DNA of 64,000 bases, from positions 960,001 to 1,024,000 of the forward strand of contig OZ025268.1 of assembly GCA_964019165.1 (NCBI GenBank), written 5' to 3'. This document shows, piece by piece, positions 30,801-45,800 of the stretch. Numbering within the stretch: position 1 is the stretch's first letter; each line of letters opens with the position of its first letter. The notes beneath the pieces were generated by a model, which had not been told where the DNA came from, did no database searches, and was given only the letters and a program-made list of their open reading frames with translations. A program made the position numbers and the translations under genes. Source of the DNA: Mastigias papua (taxonomy: Eukaryota; Cnidaria; Scyphozoa; Rhizostomeae; Mastigiidae).

Positions 30801-33800
30801 AATCAAAATCAATCAATCTCAATTTTGGTCAGTTTTGGGCAAAATACCAAGGCTATAGCCTTACTTTTTGGCCAAAAATGGCTCGTTTTCATCACTTTTC
30901 AATCTACAATCAAAATCAATCAATCTCAATTTTGGTCAGTTTTGGGCAAAATACCAAGGCTATAGCCTTACTTTTTGGCCAAAAATGGCTCGTTTTCATC
31001 ACTTTTCAATCTACAATCAAAATCAATCAATCTCAATTTTGGTCAGTGTTGGGCAAAATACCAAGGCTATAGCCTAACTTTTTGGCCAAAAATGGCTCGT
31101 TTTCATCACTTTTCAATCTACAATCAAAATCAATCAATCTCAATTTTGGTCAGTTTTGGGCAAAATACCAAGGCTATAGCCTTACTTTTTGGCCAAAAAT
31201 GGCTCGTTTTCATCACTTTTCAATCTACAATCAAAATCAATCAATCTCAATTTTGGTCAGTTTTGGGCAAAATACCAAGGCTATAGCCTTACTTTTTGGC
31301 CAAAAATGGCTCGTGTTCATCACTTTTCAATCTACAATCAAAATCAATCAATCTCAATTTTGGTCAGTTTTGGGCAAAATACCAAGGCCTATAGCCTTAC
31401 TTTTTGGCCAAAAATGGCTCGTTTTCATCACTTTTCAATCTACAATCAAAATCAATCAATCTCAATTTTGGTCAGTTTTGGGCAAAATACCAAGGCTATA
31501 GCCTTACTTTTTGGCCACAAATGGCTCGTTTTCATCACTTTTCAATCTACAATCAAAATCAATCAATCTCAATTTTGGTCAGTTTTGGGCAAAATACCAA
31601 GGCTATAGCCTTACTTTTTGGCCAAAAATGGCTCGTTTTCATCACTTTTCAATCTACAATCAAAATCAATCAATCTCAATTTTGGTCAGTTTTGGGCAAA
31701 ATACCAAGGCCTATAGCCTTACTGTTTGGCCAAAAATGGCTCGTTTTCATCACTTTTCAATCTACAATCAAAATCAATCAATCTCAATGTTGGTCAGTTT
31801 TGGGCAAAATACCAAGGCTATAGCCTTACTTTTTGGCCAAACATGGCTCGTTTTCATCACTTTTCAATCTACAATCAAAATCAATCAATCTCAATTTGGT
31901 CAGTTTTGGGCAAAATACCAAGGCCTATAGCCTTACTTTTTGGCCAAAAATGGCTCGTTTTCATCACTTTTCAATCTACAATCAAAATCAATCAATCTCA
32001 ATTTTGGTCAGTTTTGGGCAAAATACCAAGGCTATAGCCTTACTTTTTGGCCAAACATGGCTCGTTTTCATCACTTTTCAATCTACAATCAAAATCAATC
32101 AATCTCAATTTTGGTCAGTTTTGGGCAAAATACCAAGGCTATAGCCTTACTTTTTGGCCAAACATGGCTCGTTTTCATCACTTTTCAATCTACAATCAAA
32201 ATCAATCAATCTCAATTTTGGTCAGTTTTGGGCAAAATACCAAGGCTACAGCCTTACTTTTTGGCCACAAATGGCTCGTTTTCATCACTTTTCAATCTAC
32301 AATCAAAGTCAATCAATCTCAATTTTGGTCAGTTTTGGGCAAAATACCAAGGCTATAGCCTTACTTTTTGGCCAAAAATGGCTCGTTTTCATCACTTTTC
32401 AATCTACAATCAAAATCAATCAATCTCAATTTTGGTCAGTTTTGGGCAAAATACCAAGGCTATAGCCTTACTTTTTGGCCAAAAATGGCTCGTTTTCATC
32501 ACTTTTCAATCTACAATCAAAATCAATCAATCTCAATTTTGGTCAGTTTTGGGCAAAATACCAAGGCTATAGCCTTACTTTTTGGCCAAACATGGCTCGT
32601 TTTCATCACTTTTCAATCTACAATCAAAATCAATCAATCTCAATTTTGGTCAGTTTTGGGCAAAATACCAAGGCTATAGCCTTACTTTTTGGCCAAAAAT
32701 GAATCGTTTTCATCACTTGTCAATCTACAATCAAAATCAATCAATCTCAATTTTGGTCAGTTTTGGGCAAAATACCAAGGCCTATAGCCTTACTTTGTGG
32801 CCAAAAATGGCTCGTTTTCATCACTTTTCAATCTACAATCAAAATCAATCAATCTCAATTTTGGTCAGTTTTGGGCAAAATACCAAGGCCTATAGCCTTA
32901 CTTTTTGGCCAAACATGGCTCGTTTTCATCACTTTTCAATCTACAATCAAAATCAATCAATCTCAATGTTGGTCAGTTTTGGGCAAAATACCAAGGCTAT
33001 AGCCTTACTTTTTGGCCGAAAATGGCTCGTTTTCATCACTTTTCAATCTACAATCAAAATCAATCAATCTCAATTTTGGTCAGTTTTGGGCAAACTACCA
33101 AGGCTATAGCCTTACTTTTTGGCCAAAAATGGCTCGTTTTCATCACTTTTCAATCTACAATCAAAATCAATCAATCTCAATTTTGGTCAGTTTTGGGCAA
33201 AATACCAAGGCTATAGCCTTACTTTTTGGCCAAAAATGGCTCGTGTTCATCACTTTTCAATCTACAATCAAAATCAATCAATCTCAAGTTTCGTCAGTTT
33301 TGGTCAAAATACCAAGGCTATAGCCTTACTGTTTGGCCAAAAATGGCTCGTTTTCATCACTTCTCAATCTACAATCAAAATCAATCAATCTCAATTTTGG
33401 TCAGTTTTGGGCAAAATACCAAGGCCTACAGCCTTACTTTTTGGCCACAAATGGCTCGTTTTCATCACTTTTCAATCTAGAATCAAAATCAATCAATCTC
33501 AATTTTGGTCAGTGTTGGGCAAAATACCAAGGCTATAGCCTTACTTTTTGGCCAAAAATGGCTCGTTTTCATCACTTTTCAATCTACAATCAAAATCAAT
33601 CAATCTCAATTTTGGTCAGTTTTGGGCAAAATACCAAGGCCTATAGCCTTACTTTTTGGCCAAACATGGCTCGTTTTCATCACTTTTCAATCTACAATCA
33701 AAATCAATCAATCTCAATTTTGGTCAGTTTTGGGCAAAATACCAAGGCTATAGCCTTACTTTTTGGCCAAAAATGGCTCGTTTTCATCACTTTTCAATCT

Positions 33801-36800
33801 ACAATCAAAATCAATCAATCTCAATTTTGGTCAGTTTTGGGCAAAATACCAAGGCTATAGCCTTACTTTTTGGCCAAAAATGGCTCGTTTTCATCACTTT
33901 TCAATCTACAATCAAAATCAATCAATCTCAATTTTGGTCAGTTTTGGGCAAAATACCAAGGCTATAGCCTTACTTTTTGGCCAAAAATGGCTCGTTTTCA
34001 TCACTTTTCAATCTACAATCAAAATCAATCAATCTCAATTTTGGTCAGTTTTGGGCAAAATACCAAGGCTATAGCCTTACTTTTTGGCCAAAAATGAATC
34101 GTTTTCATCACTTGTCAATCTACAATCAAAATCAATCAATCTCAATTTTGGTCAGTTTTGGGCAAAATACCAAGGCCTATAGCCTTACTTTTTGGCCAAA
34201 AATGGCTCGTTTTCATCACTTTTCAATCTACAATCAAAATCAATCAATCTCAATTTTGGTCAGTTTTGGGCAAAATACCAAGGCCTATAGCCTTACTTTT
34301 TGGCCAAACATGGCTCGTTTTCATCACTTTTCAATCTACAATCAAAATCAATCAATCTCAATGTTGGTCAGTTTTGGGCAAAATACCAAGGCTATAGCCT
34401 TACTTTTTGGCCAAAAATGGCTCGTTTTCATCACTTTTCAATCTACAATCAAAATCAATCAATCTCAATTTTGGTCAGTTTTGGGCAAACTACCAAGGCT
34501 ATAGCCTTACTTTTTGGCCAAAAATGGCTCGTTTTCATCACTTTTCAATCTACAATCAAAATCAATCAATCTCAATTTTGGTCAGTTTTGGGCAAAATAC
34601 CAAGGCTATAGCCTTACTTTTTGGCCAAAAATGGCTCGTGTTCATCACTTTTCAATCTACAATCAAAATCAATCAATCTCAAGTTTCGTCAGTTTTGGTC
34701 AAAATACCAAGGCTATAGCCTTACTGTTTGGCCAAAAATGGCTCGTTTTCATCACTTCTCAATCTACAATCAAAATCAATCAATCTCAATTTTGGTCAGT
34801 TTTGGGCAAAATACCAAGGCCTACAGCCTTACTTTTTGGCCACAAATGGCTCGTTTTCATCACTTTTCAATCTAGAATCAAAATCAATCAATCTCAATTT
34901 TGGTCAGTGTTGGGCAAAATACCAAGGCTATAGCCTTACTTTCTGGCCAAAAATGGCTCGTTTTCATCACTTTTCAATCTACAATCAAAATCAATCAATC
35001 TCAATTTTGGTCAGTTTTGGGCAAAATACCAAGGCCTATAGCCTTACTTTTTGGCCAAACATGGCTCGTTTTCATCACTTTTCAATCTACAATCAAAATC
35101 AATCAATCTCAATTTTGGTCAGTTTTGGGCAAAATACCAAGGCTATAGCCTTACTTTTTGGCCAAAAATGGCTCGTTTTCATCACTTTTCAATCTACAAT
35201 CAAAATCAATCAATCTCAATTTTGGTCAGTTTTGGGCAAAATACCAAGGCTATAGCCTTACTTTTTGGCCAAAAATGGCTCGTTTTCATCACTTTTCAAT
35301 CTACAATCAAAATCAATCAATCTCAATTTTGGTCAGTTTTGGGCAAAATACCAAGGCTATAGCCTTACTTTTTGGCCAAAAATGGCTCGTTTTCATCACT
35401 TTTCAATCTACAATCAAAATCAATCAATCTCAATTTTGGTCAGTTTTGGGCAAAATACCAAGGCTATAGCCTTACTTTTTGGCCAAAAATGGCTCGTTTT
35501 CATCACTTTTCAATCTACAATCAAAATCAATCAATCTCAATTTTGGTCAGTTTTGGGCAAAATACCAAGGCTATAGCCTTACTTTTTGGCCAAACATGGC
35601 TCGTTTTCATCACTTTTCAATCTACAATCAAAATCAATCAATCTCAATTTTGGTCAGTTTTGGGCAAAATACCAAGGCTATAGCCTTACTTTTTGGCCAA
35701 AAATGGCTCGTTTTCATCACTTTTCAATCTACAATCAAAATCAATCAATCTCAATTTTGGTCAGTTTTGGTCAAAATACCAAGGCTATAGCCTTACTGTT
35801 TCCCCAAAACTGGCTCGTTTTCATCACTTTTCATTCTACAATCAAAATCAATCAATCTCAATTTTGGTCAGTTTTGGGCAAAATACCAAGGCTATAGCCT
35901 TACTTTTTGGCCAAAAATGGCTCGATTTCATCACTTTTCAATCTACAATCAAAATCAATCAATCTCAATTTTGGTCAGTTTTGGGCAAAATACCAAGGCT
36001 ATAGCCTTACTTTTTGGCCAAAAATGGCTCGTTTTCATCACTTTTCAATCTACAATCAAAATCAATCAATCTCAATTTTGGTCAGTTTTGGGCAAAATAC
36101 CAAGGCTATAGCCTTACTTTTTGGCCAAACATGGCTCGTTTTCATCACTTTTCAATCTACAATCAAAATCAATCAATCTCAATTTTGGTCAGTTTTGGGC
36201 AAAATACCAAGGCTATAGCCTTACTTTTTGGCCAAAAATGGCTCGTTTTCATCACTTTTCAATCTACAATCAAAATCAATCAATCTCAATTTTGGTCAGT
36301 TTTGGGCAAAATACCAAGGCTATAGCCTTACTTTTTGGCCAAACATGGCTCGTTTTCATCACTTTTCAATCTACAATCAAAATCAATCAATCTCAATTTT
36401 GGTCAGTTTTGGTCAAAATACCAAGGCTATAGCCTTACTGTTTCCCCAAAACTGGCTCGTTTTCATCACTTTTCATTCTACAATCAAAATCAATCAATCT
36501 CAATTTTGGTCAGTTTTGGGCAAAATACCAAGGCTATAGCCTTACTTTTTGGCCAAAAATGGCTCGATTTCATCACTTTTCAATCTACAATCAAAATCAA
36601 TCAATCTCAATTTTGGTCAGTTTTGGGCAAAATACCAAGGCTATAGCCTTACTTTTTGGCCAAAAATGGCTCGTTTTCATCACTTTTCAATCTACAATCA
36701 AAATCAATCAATCTCAATTTTGGTCAGTTTTGGGCAAAATACCAAGGCTATAGCCTTACTTTTTGGCCAAACATGGCTCGTTTTCATCACTTTTCAATCT

Positions 36801-39800
36801 ACAATCAAAATCAATCAATCTCAATTTTGGTCAGTTTTGGGCAAAATACCAAGGCTATAGCCTTACTTTTTGGCCAAAAATGGCTCGTTTTCATCACTTT
36901 TCAATCTACAATCAAAATCAATCAATCTCAATTTTGGTCAGTTTTGGGCAAAATACCAAGGCTATAGCCTTACTTTTTGGCCAAACATGGCTCGTTTTCA
37001 TCACTTTTCAATCTACAATCAAAATGAATCAATCTCAATTTTGGTCAGTTTTGGGCAAAATACCAAGGCTATAGCCTTACTTTTTGGCCAAAAATGGCTC
37101 GTTTTCATCACTTTTCAATCTACAATCAAAATCAATCAATCTCAATTTTGGTCAGTTTTGGTCAAAATACCAAGGCTATAGCCTTACTGTTTCCCCAAAA
37201 ATGGCTCGTTCTCATCACTTGTCAATCTACAATCAAAATCAATCAATCTCAATTTTGGGCAGTTTTGGGCAAAATACCAAGGCTATAGCCTTACTTTTTG
37301 GCCAAAAATGGCTCGTTTTCATCACTTTTCAATCTACAATCAAAATCAATCAATCTCAATTTTGGTCAGGTTTGGGCAAAATACCAAGGCTATAGCCTTA
37401 CTTTTTGGCCAAAAATGGCTCGATTTCATCACTTTTCAATCTACAATCAATATCAATCAATCTCAATTTTGGTCAGTTTTGGGCAAAATACCAAGGCTAT
37501 AGCCTTACTTTTTGGCCAAAAATGGCTCGTTTTCATCACTTTTCAATCTACAATCAAAATCAATCAATCTCAATTTTGGTCAGTGTTGGGCAAAATACCA
37601 AGGCCTATAGCCTTACTTGTTGGCCACAAATGGCTCGTTTTCATCACTTTTCAATCTACAATCAAAATCAATCAATCTCAATTTTGGTCAGTTTTGGGCA
37701 AAATACCAAGGCCTATAGCCTTACTGTTTGGCCAAAAATGGCTCGTTTTCATCACTTTTCAATCTACAATCAAAATCAATCAATCTCAATTTTGGTCAGT
37801 TTTGGGCAAAATACCAAGGCTATAGCCTTACTTTTTGGCCAAACATGGCTCGTTTTCATCACTTTTCAATCTACAATCAAAATCAATCAATCTCAATTTT
37901 GGTCAGTTTTGGGCAAAATACCAAGGCTATAGCCTTACTGTTTGGCCAAAAATGGCTCGTTTTCATCACTTTTCAATCTACAATCAAAATCAATCAATCT
38001 CAATTTTGGTCAGTTTTGGGCAAAATACCAAGGCTATAGCCTTACTTTTTGGCCAAAACTGGCTCGTTTTCATCACTTTTCAATCTACAATCAAAATCAA
38101 TCAATCTCAGTTTTGGTCAGTTTTGGGCAAAATACCAAGGCTATAGCCTTACTTTTTGGCCAAACATGGCTCGTTTTCATCACTTTTCAATCTACAATCA
38201 AAATCAATCAATCTCAATTTTGGTCAGTTTTGGGCAAAATACCAAGGCCTATAGCCTTACTTTTTGGCCAAAAATGGCTCGTTTTCATCACTTTTCAATC
38301 TACAATCACAATCAATCAATCTCAAGTTTGGTCAGTTTTGGTCAAAATACCAAGGCTATAGCCTTACTGTTTGGCCAAAAATGGCTCGTTTTCATCACTT
38401 TTCAATCTACAATCAAAATCAATCAATCTCAATTTTGGTCAGTTTTGGGCAAAATACCAAGGCTATAGCCTTACTTTTTGGCCAAAAATGGCTCGTTTTC
38501 ATCACTTTTCAATCTACAATCAAAATCAATCAATCTCAATTTTGGTCAGTTTTGGGCAAAATACCAAGGCCTATAGCCTTACTTTTTGGCCAAATATGGC
38601 TCGTTTTCATCACTTTTCAATCTACAATCACAATCAATCAATCTCAAGTTTGGTCAGTTTTGGTCAAAATACCAAGGCTATAGCCTTACTGTTTGGCCAA
38701 AAATGGCTCGTTTTCATCACTTTTCAATCTACAATCAAAATCAATCAATCTCAATTTTGGTCAGTTTTGGGCAAAATACCAAGGCTATAGCCTTACTTTT
38801 TGGCCAAAAATGGCTCGTTTTCATCACTTTTCAATCTACAATCAAAATCAATCAATCTCAATGTTGGTCAGTTTTGGGCAAAATACCAAGGCTATAGCCT
38901 TACTTTTTGGCCAAATATGGCTCGTTTTCATCACTTTTCAATCTACAATCAAAATCAATCAATCTCAATTTTGGTCAGTTTTGGGCAAAATACCAAGGCT
39001 ATAGCCTTACTTTTTGGCCAAAAATGGCTCGATTTCATCACTTTTCAATCTACAATCAATATCAATCAATCTCAATTTTGGTCAGTTTTGGGCAAAATAC
39101 CAAGGCTATAGCCTTACTTTTTGGCCAAAAATGGCTCGTTTTCATCACTTTTCAATCTACAATCAAAATCAATCAATCTCAATTTTGGTCAGTTTTGGGC
39201 AAAATACCAAGGCTATAGCCTTACGTTTTGGCCAAACATGGCTCGTTTTCATCACTTTTCAATCTACAATCAAAATCAATCAATCTCAATTTTGGTCAGT
39301 TTTGGGCAAAATACCAAGGCTATAGCCTTACTGTTTGGCCAAAAATGGCTCGTTTTCATCACTTTTCAATCTACAATCAAAATCAATCAATCTCAATTTT
39401 GGTCAGTTTTGGGCAAAATACCAAGGCTATAGCCTTACTTTTTGGCCAAAAATGGCTCGTTTTCATCACTTTTCAATCTACAATCAAAATCAATCAATCT
39501 CAATTTTGGTCAGTTTTGGGCAAAATACCAAGGCTATAGCCTTACTTTTTGGCCAAAACTGGCTCGTTTTCATCACTTTTCAATCTACAATCAAAATGAA
39601 TCAATCTCAATTTTGGTCAGTTTTGGGCAAAATACCAAGGCCTATAGCCTTACTTTTTGGCCAAATATGGCTCGTTTTCATCACTTTTAAATCTACAATC
39701 AAAATCAATCAATCTCAATTTTGGTCAGTTTTGGGCAAAATACCAAGGCTATAGCCTTACTTTTTGGCCAAACATGGCTCGTTTTCATCACTTTTCAATC

Positions 39801-42800
39801 TACAATCAAAATCAATCAATCTCAATTTTGGTCAGTTTTGGGCAAAATACCAAGGCTATAGCCTTACTGTTTGGCCAAAAATGGCTCGTTTTCATCACTT
39901 TTCAATCTACAATCAAAATCATTCAATCTCAAGTTTGGTCAGTTTTGGGCAAAATACCAAGGCTATAGCCTTACTTTTTGGGCAAACATGGCTCGTTTTC
40001 ATCACTTTTCAATCTACAATCAAAATCAATCAATCTCAATTTTGGTCAGTTTTGGGCAAAATACCAAGGCCTATAGCCTTACTTTTTGGCCAAATATGGC
40101 TCGTTTTCATCACTTTTCAATCTACAATCAAAATCAATCAATCTCAATTTTGGTCAGTTTTGGGCAAAATACCAAGGCTATAGCCTTACTTTTTGGCCAA
40201 AACTGGCTCGTTTTCATCACTTTTCAATCTACAATCAAAATCAATCAATCTCAGTTTTGGTCAGTTTTGGGCAAAATACCAAGGCTATAGCCTTACTTTT
40301 TGGCCAAACATGGCTCGTTTTCATCACTTTTCAATCTACAATCAAAATCAATCAATCTCAATTTTGGTCAGTGTTGGGCAAAATACCAAGGCCTATAGCC
40401 TTACTTTTTGGCCAAAAATGGCTCGTTTTCATCACTTTTCAATCTACAATCAAAATCAATCAATCTCAATTTTGGTCAGTTTTGGGCAAAATACCAAGGC
40501 CTATAGCCTTACGTGTTGGCCACAAATGGCTCGTTTTCATCACTTTTCAATCTACAATCAAAATCAATCAATCTCAATTTTGGTCAGTTTTGGGCAAAAT
40601 ACCAAGGCTATAGCCTTACTTTTTGGCCAAACATGGCTCGTTTTCATCACTTTTCAATCTACAATCAAAATCAATCAATCTCAAGTTTGGTCAGTTTTGG
40701 TCAAAATACCAAGGCTATAGCCTTACTGTTTGGCCAAAAATGGCTCGTTTTCATCACTTTTCAATCTACAATCAAAATCAATCAATCTCAATTTTGGTCA
40801 GTTTTGGGCAAAATACCAAGGCTATAGCCTTACTTTTTGGCCAAACATGGCTCGTTTTCATCACTTTTCAATCTACAATCAAAATCAATCAATCTCAATT
40901 TTGGTCAGTTTTGGGCAAAATACCAAGGCCTATAGCCTTACTTTTTGGCCAAATATGGCTCGTTTTCATCACTTTTCAATCTACAATCAAAATCAATCAA
41001 TCTCAATTTTGGTCAGTTTTGGGCAAAATACCAAGGCTATAGCCTTACTTTTTGGCCAAAACTGGCTCGTTTTCATCACTTTTCAATCTACAATCAAAAT
41101 CAATCAATCTCAGTTTTGGTCAGTTTTGGGCAAAATACCAAGGCTATAGCCTTACTGTTTGGCCAAAAATGGCTCGTTTTCATCACTTTTCAATCTACAA
41201 TCAAAATCAATCAATCTCAATTTTGGTCAGTTTTGGGCAAAATACCAAGGCCTATAGCCTTACTTTTTGGCCAAATATGGCTCGTTTTCATCACTTTTCA
41301 ATCTACAATCAAAATCAATCAATCTCAATTTTGGTCAGTTTTGGGCAAAATACCAAGGCTATAGCCTTACTTTTTGGCCAAAAATGGCTCGTTTTCATCA
41401 CTTTTCAATCTACAATCAAAATCAATCAATCTCAGGTTTGGTCAGTTTTGGTCAAAATACCAAGGCTATAGCCTTACTGTTTGGCCACAAATGGCTCGTT
41501 TTCATCACTTTTCAATCTACAATCAAAATCAATCAATCTCAATTTTGGTCAGTTTTGGGCAAAATACCAAGGCCTATAGCCTTACTTGTTGGCCACAAAT
41601 GGCTCGTTTTCATCACTTTTCAATCTACAATCAAAATCAATCAATCTCAATTTTGGTCAGTTTTGGGCAAAATACCAAGGCTATAGCCTTACTTTTTGGC
41701 CAAAAATGGCTCGTTTTCATCACTTTTCAATCTACAATCAAAATCAATCAATCTCAATTTTGGTCAGTTTTGGGCAAAATAACAAGGCTATAGCCTTACT
41801 TTTTGGCCAAAAATGGCTCGTTTTCATCACTTTTCAATCTACAATCAAAATCAATCAATCTCAATTTTGGTCAGTTTTGGGCAAAATACCAAGGCTATAG
41901 CCTTACTTTTTGGCCAAAAATGGCTCGTTTTCATCACTTTTCAATCTACAATCAAAATCAATCAATCTCAATTTTGGTCAGTTTTGGGCAAAATACCAAG
42001 GCCTATAGCCTTACTTTTTGGCCAAATATGGCTCGTTTTCATCACTTTTCAATCTACAATCACAATCAATCAATCTCAAGTTTGGTCAGTTTTGGTCAAA
42101 ATACCAAGGCTATAGCCTTACTTTTTGGCCAAAAATGGCTCGTTTTCATCACTTTTCAATCTACAATCAAAATCAATCAATCTCAATTTTGGTCAGTTTT
42201 GGGCAAAATACCAAGGCTATAGCCTTACTGTTTGGCCAAAAATGGCTCGTTTTCATCACTTTTCAATCTACAATCAAAATCAATCAATCTCAATTTTGGT
42301 CAGTTTTGGGCAAAATACCAAGGCCTATAGCCTTACTTTTTGGCCAAATATGGCTCGTTTTCATCACTTTTCAATCTACAATCAAAATCAATCAATCTCA
42401 ATTTTGGTCAGTTTTGGGCAAAATACCAAGGCTATAGCCTTACTTTTTGGCCAAAAATGGCTCGATTTCATCACTTTTCAATCTACAATCAAAATCAATC
42501 AATCTCAATTTTGGTCAGTTTTGGGCAAAATACCAAGGCTATAGCCTTACTTTTTGGCCAAAAATGGCTCGTTTTCATCACTTTTCAATCTACAATCAAA
42601 ATCAATCAATCTCAATTTTGGTCAGTTTTGGGCAAAATACCAAGGCTATAGCCTTACTTTTTGGCCAAACATGGCTCGTTTTCATCACTTTTCAATCTAC
42701 AATCAAAATCAATCAATCTCAATTTTGGTCAGTTTTGGGCAAAATACCAAGGCCTATAGCCTTACGTTTTGGCCAAACATGGCTCGTTTTCATCACTTTT

Positions 42801-45800
42801 CAATCTACAATCAAAATCAATCAATCTCAATTTTGGTCAGTTTTGGGCAAAATACCAAGGCTATAGCCTTACTGTTTGGCCAAAAATGGCTCGTTTTCAT
42901 CACTTTTCAATCTACAATCAAAATCAATCAATCTCAATTTTGGTCAGTTTTGGGCAAAATACCAAGGCTATAGCCTTACTTTTTGGCCAAAAATGGCTCG
43001 TTTTCATCACTTTTCAATCTACAATCAAAATCAATCAATCTCAATTTTGGTCAGTTTTGGGCAAAATACCAAGGCTATAGCCTTACTTTTTGGCCAAACA
43101 TGGCTCGTGTTCATCACTTTTCAATCTACAATCAAAATCAATCAATCTCAATTTTGGTCAGTTTTGGGCAAAATACCAAGGCTATAGCCTTACTGTTTGG
43201 CCAAAAATGGCTCGTTTTCATCACTTTTCAATCTACAATCAAAATCATTCAATCTCAAGGTTGGTCAGTTTTGGGCAAAATACCAAGGCTATAGCCTTAC
43301 TTTTTGGGCAAACATGGCTCGTTTTCATCACTTTTCAATCTACAATCAAAATCAATCAATCTCAATTTTGGTCAGTTTTGGGCAAAATACCAAGGCCTAT
43401 AGCCTTACTTTTTGGCCAAATATGGCTCGTTTTCATCACTTTTCAATCTACAATCAAAATCAATCAATCTCAATTTTGGTCAGTTTTGGGCAAAATACCA
43501 AGGCTATAGCCTTACTTTTTGGCCAAAACTGGCTCGTTTTCATCACTTTTCAATCTACAATCAAAATCAATCAATCTCAGTTTTGGTCAGTTTTGGGCAA
43601 AATACCAAGGCCTATAGCCTTACGTTTTGGCCAAACATGGCTCGTTTTCATCACTTTTCAATCTACAATCAAAATCAATCAATCTCAATTTTGGTCAGTT
43701 TTGGGCAAAATACCAAGGCTATAGCCTTACTGTTTGGCCAAAAATGGCTCGTTTTCATCACTTTTCAATCTACAATCAAAATCAATCAATCTCAATTTTG
43801 GTCAGTTTTGGGCAAAATACCAAGGCTATAGCCTTACTTTTTGGCCAAAAATGGCTCGTTTTCATCACTTTTCAATCTACAATCAAAATCAATCAATCTC
43901 AATTTTGGTCAGTTTTGGGCAAAATACCAAGGCTATAGCCTTACTTTATGGCCAAACATGGCTCGTGTTCATCACTTTTCAATCTACAATCAAAATCAAT
44001 CAATCTCAATTTTGGTCAGTTTTGGGCAAAATACCAAGGCTATAGCCTTACTGTTTGGCCAAAAATGGCTCGTTTTCATCACTTTTCAATCTACAATCAA
44101 AATCATTCAATCTCAAGGTTGGTCAGTTTTGGGCAAAATACCAAGGCTATAGCCTTACTTTTTGGGCAAACATGGCTCGTTTTCATCACTTTTCAATCTA
44201 CAATCAAAATCAATCAATCTCAATTTTGGTCAGTTTTGGGCAAAATACCAAGGCCTATAGCCTTACTTTTTGGCCAAATATGGCTCGTTTTCATCACTTT
44301 TCAATCTACAATCAAAATCAATCAATCTCAATTTTGGTCAGTTTTGGGCAAAATACCAAGGCTATAGCCTTACTTTTTGGCCAAAACTGGCTCGTTTTCA
44401 TCACTTTTCAATCTACAATCAAAATCAATCAATCTCAGTTTTGGTCAGTTTTGGGCAAAATACCAAGGCTATAGCCTTACTTTTTGGCCAAACATGGCTC
44501 GTTTTCATCACTTTTCAATCTACAATCAAAATCAATCAATCTCAATTTTGGTCAGTGTTGGGCAAAATACCAAGGCCTATAGCCTTACTTTTTGGCCAAA
44601 AATGGCTCGTTTTCATCACTTTTCAATCTACAATCAAAATCAATCAATCTCAATTTTGGTCAGTTTTGGGCAAAATACCAAGGCTATAGCCTTACTTTTT
44701 GGCCAAACATGGCTCGTTTTCATCACTTTTCAATCTACAATCAAAATCAATCAATCTCAATTTTGGTCAGTTTTGGGCAAAATACCAAGGCCTATAGCCT
44801 TACCTTTTGGCCAAATATGGCTCATTTTCATCACTTTTCAATCTACAATCAAAATCAATCAATCTCAATTTTGGTCAGTTTTGGGCAAAATACCAAGGCT
44901 ATAGCCTTACTTTTTGGCCAAAACTGGCTCGTTTTCATCACTTTTCAATCTACAATCAAAATCAATCAATCTCAGTTTTGGTCAGTTTTGGGCAAAATAC
45001 CAAGGCTATAGCCTTACTGTTTGGCCAAAAATGGCTCGTTTTCATCACTTTTCAATCTACAATCAAAATCAATCAATCTCAATTTTGGTCAGTTTTGGGC
45101 AAAATACCAAGGCTATAGCCTTACTATTTGGCCAAAAATGGCTCGTTTTCATCACTTTTCAATCTACAATCAAAATCAATCAATCTCAATTTTGGTCAGT
45201 TTTGGGCAAAATACCAAGGCCTATAGCCTTACTTTTTGGCCACAAATGGCTCGTTTTCATCACTTTTCAATCTACAATCAAAATCAATCAATCTCAATTT
45301 TGGTCAGTTTTGGGCAAAATACCAAGGCTATAGCCTTACTTTTTGGCCAAACATGGCTCGTTTTCATCACTTTTCAATCTACAATCAAAATGAATCAATC
45401 TCAATTTTGGTCAGTTTTGGGCAAAATAACAAGGCTATAGCCTTACTTTTTGGCCAAAAATGGCTCGTTTTCATCACTTTTCAATCTACAATCAAAATCA
45501 TTCAATCTCAATTTTGGTCAGTTTTGGGCAAAATACCAAGGCTATAGCCTTACTTTTTGGCCAAACATGGCTCGTTTTCATCACTTTTCAATCTACAATC
45601 AAAATCAATCAATCTCAAGTTTGGTCAGTTTTGGTCAAAATACCAAGGCTATAGACTTACTATTTGGCCAAAATTGGCTCGTTTTCATCACTTTTCAATC
45701 TACAATCAAAATCAATCAATCTCAATTTTGGTCAGTTTTGGGCAAAATACCACGGCCTATAGCCTTACTTTTTGGCCACAAATGGCTCGTTTTCATCACT

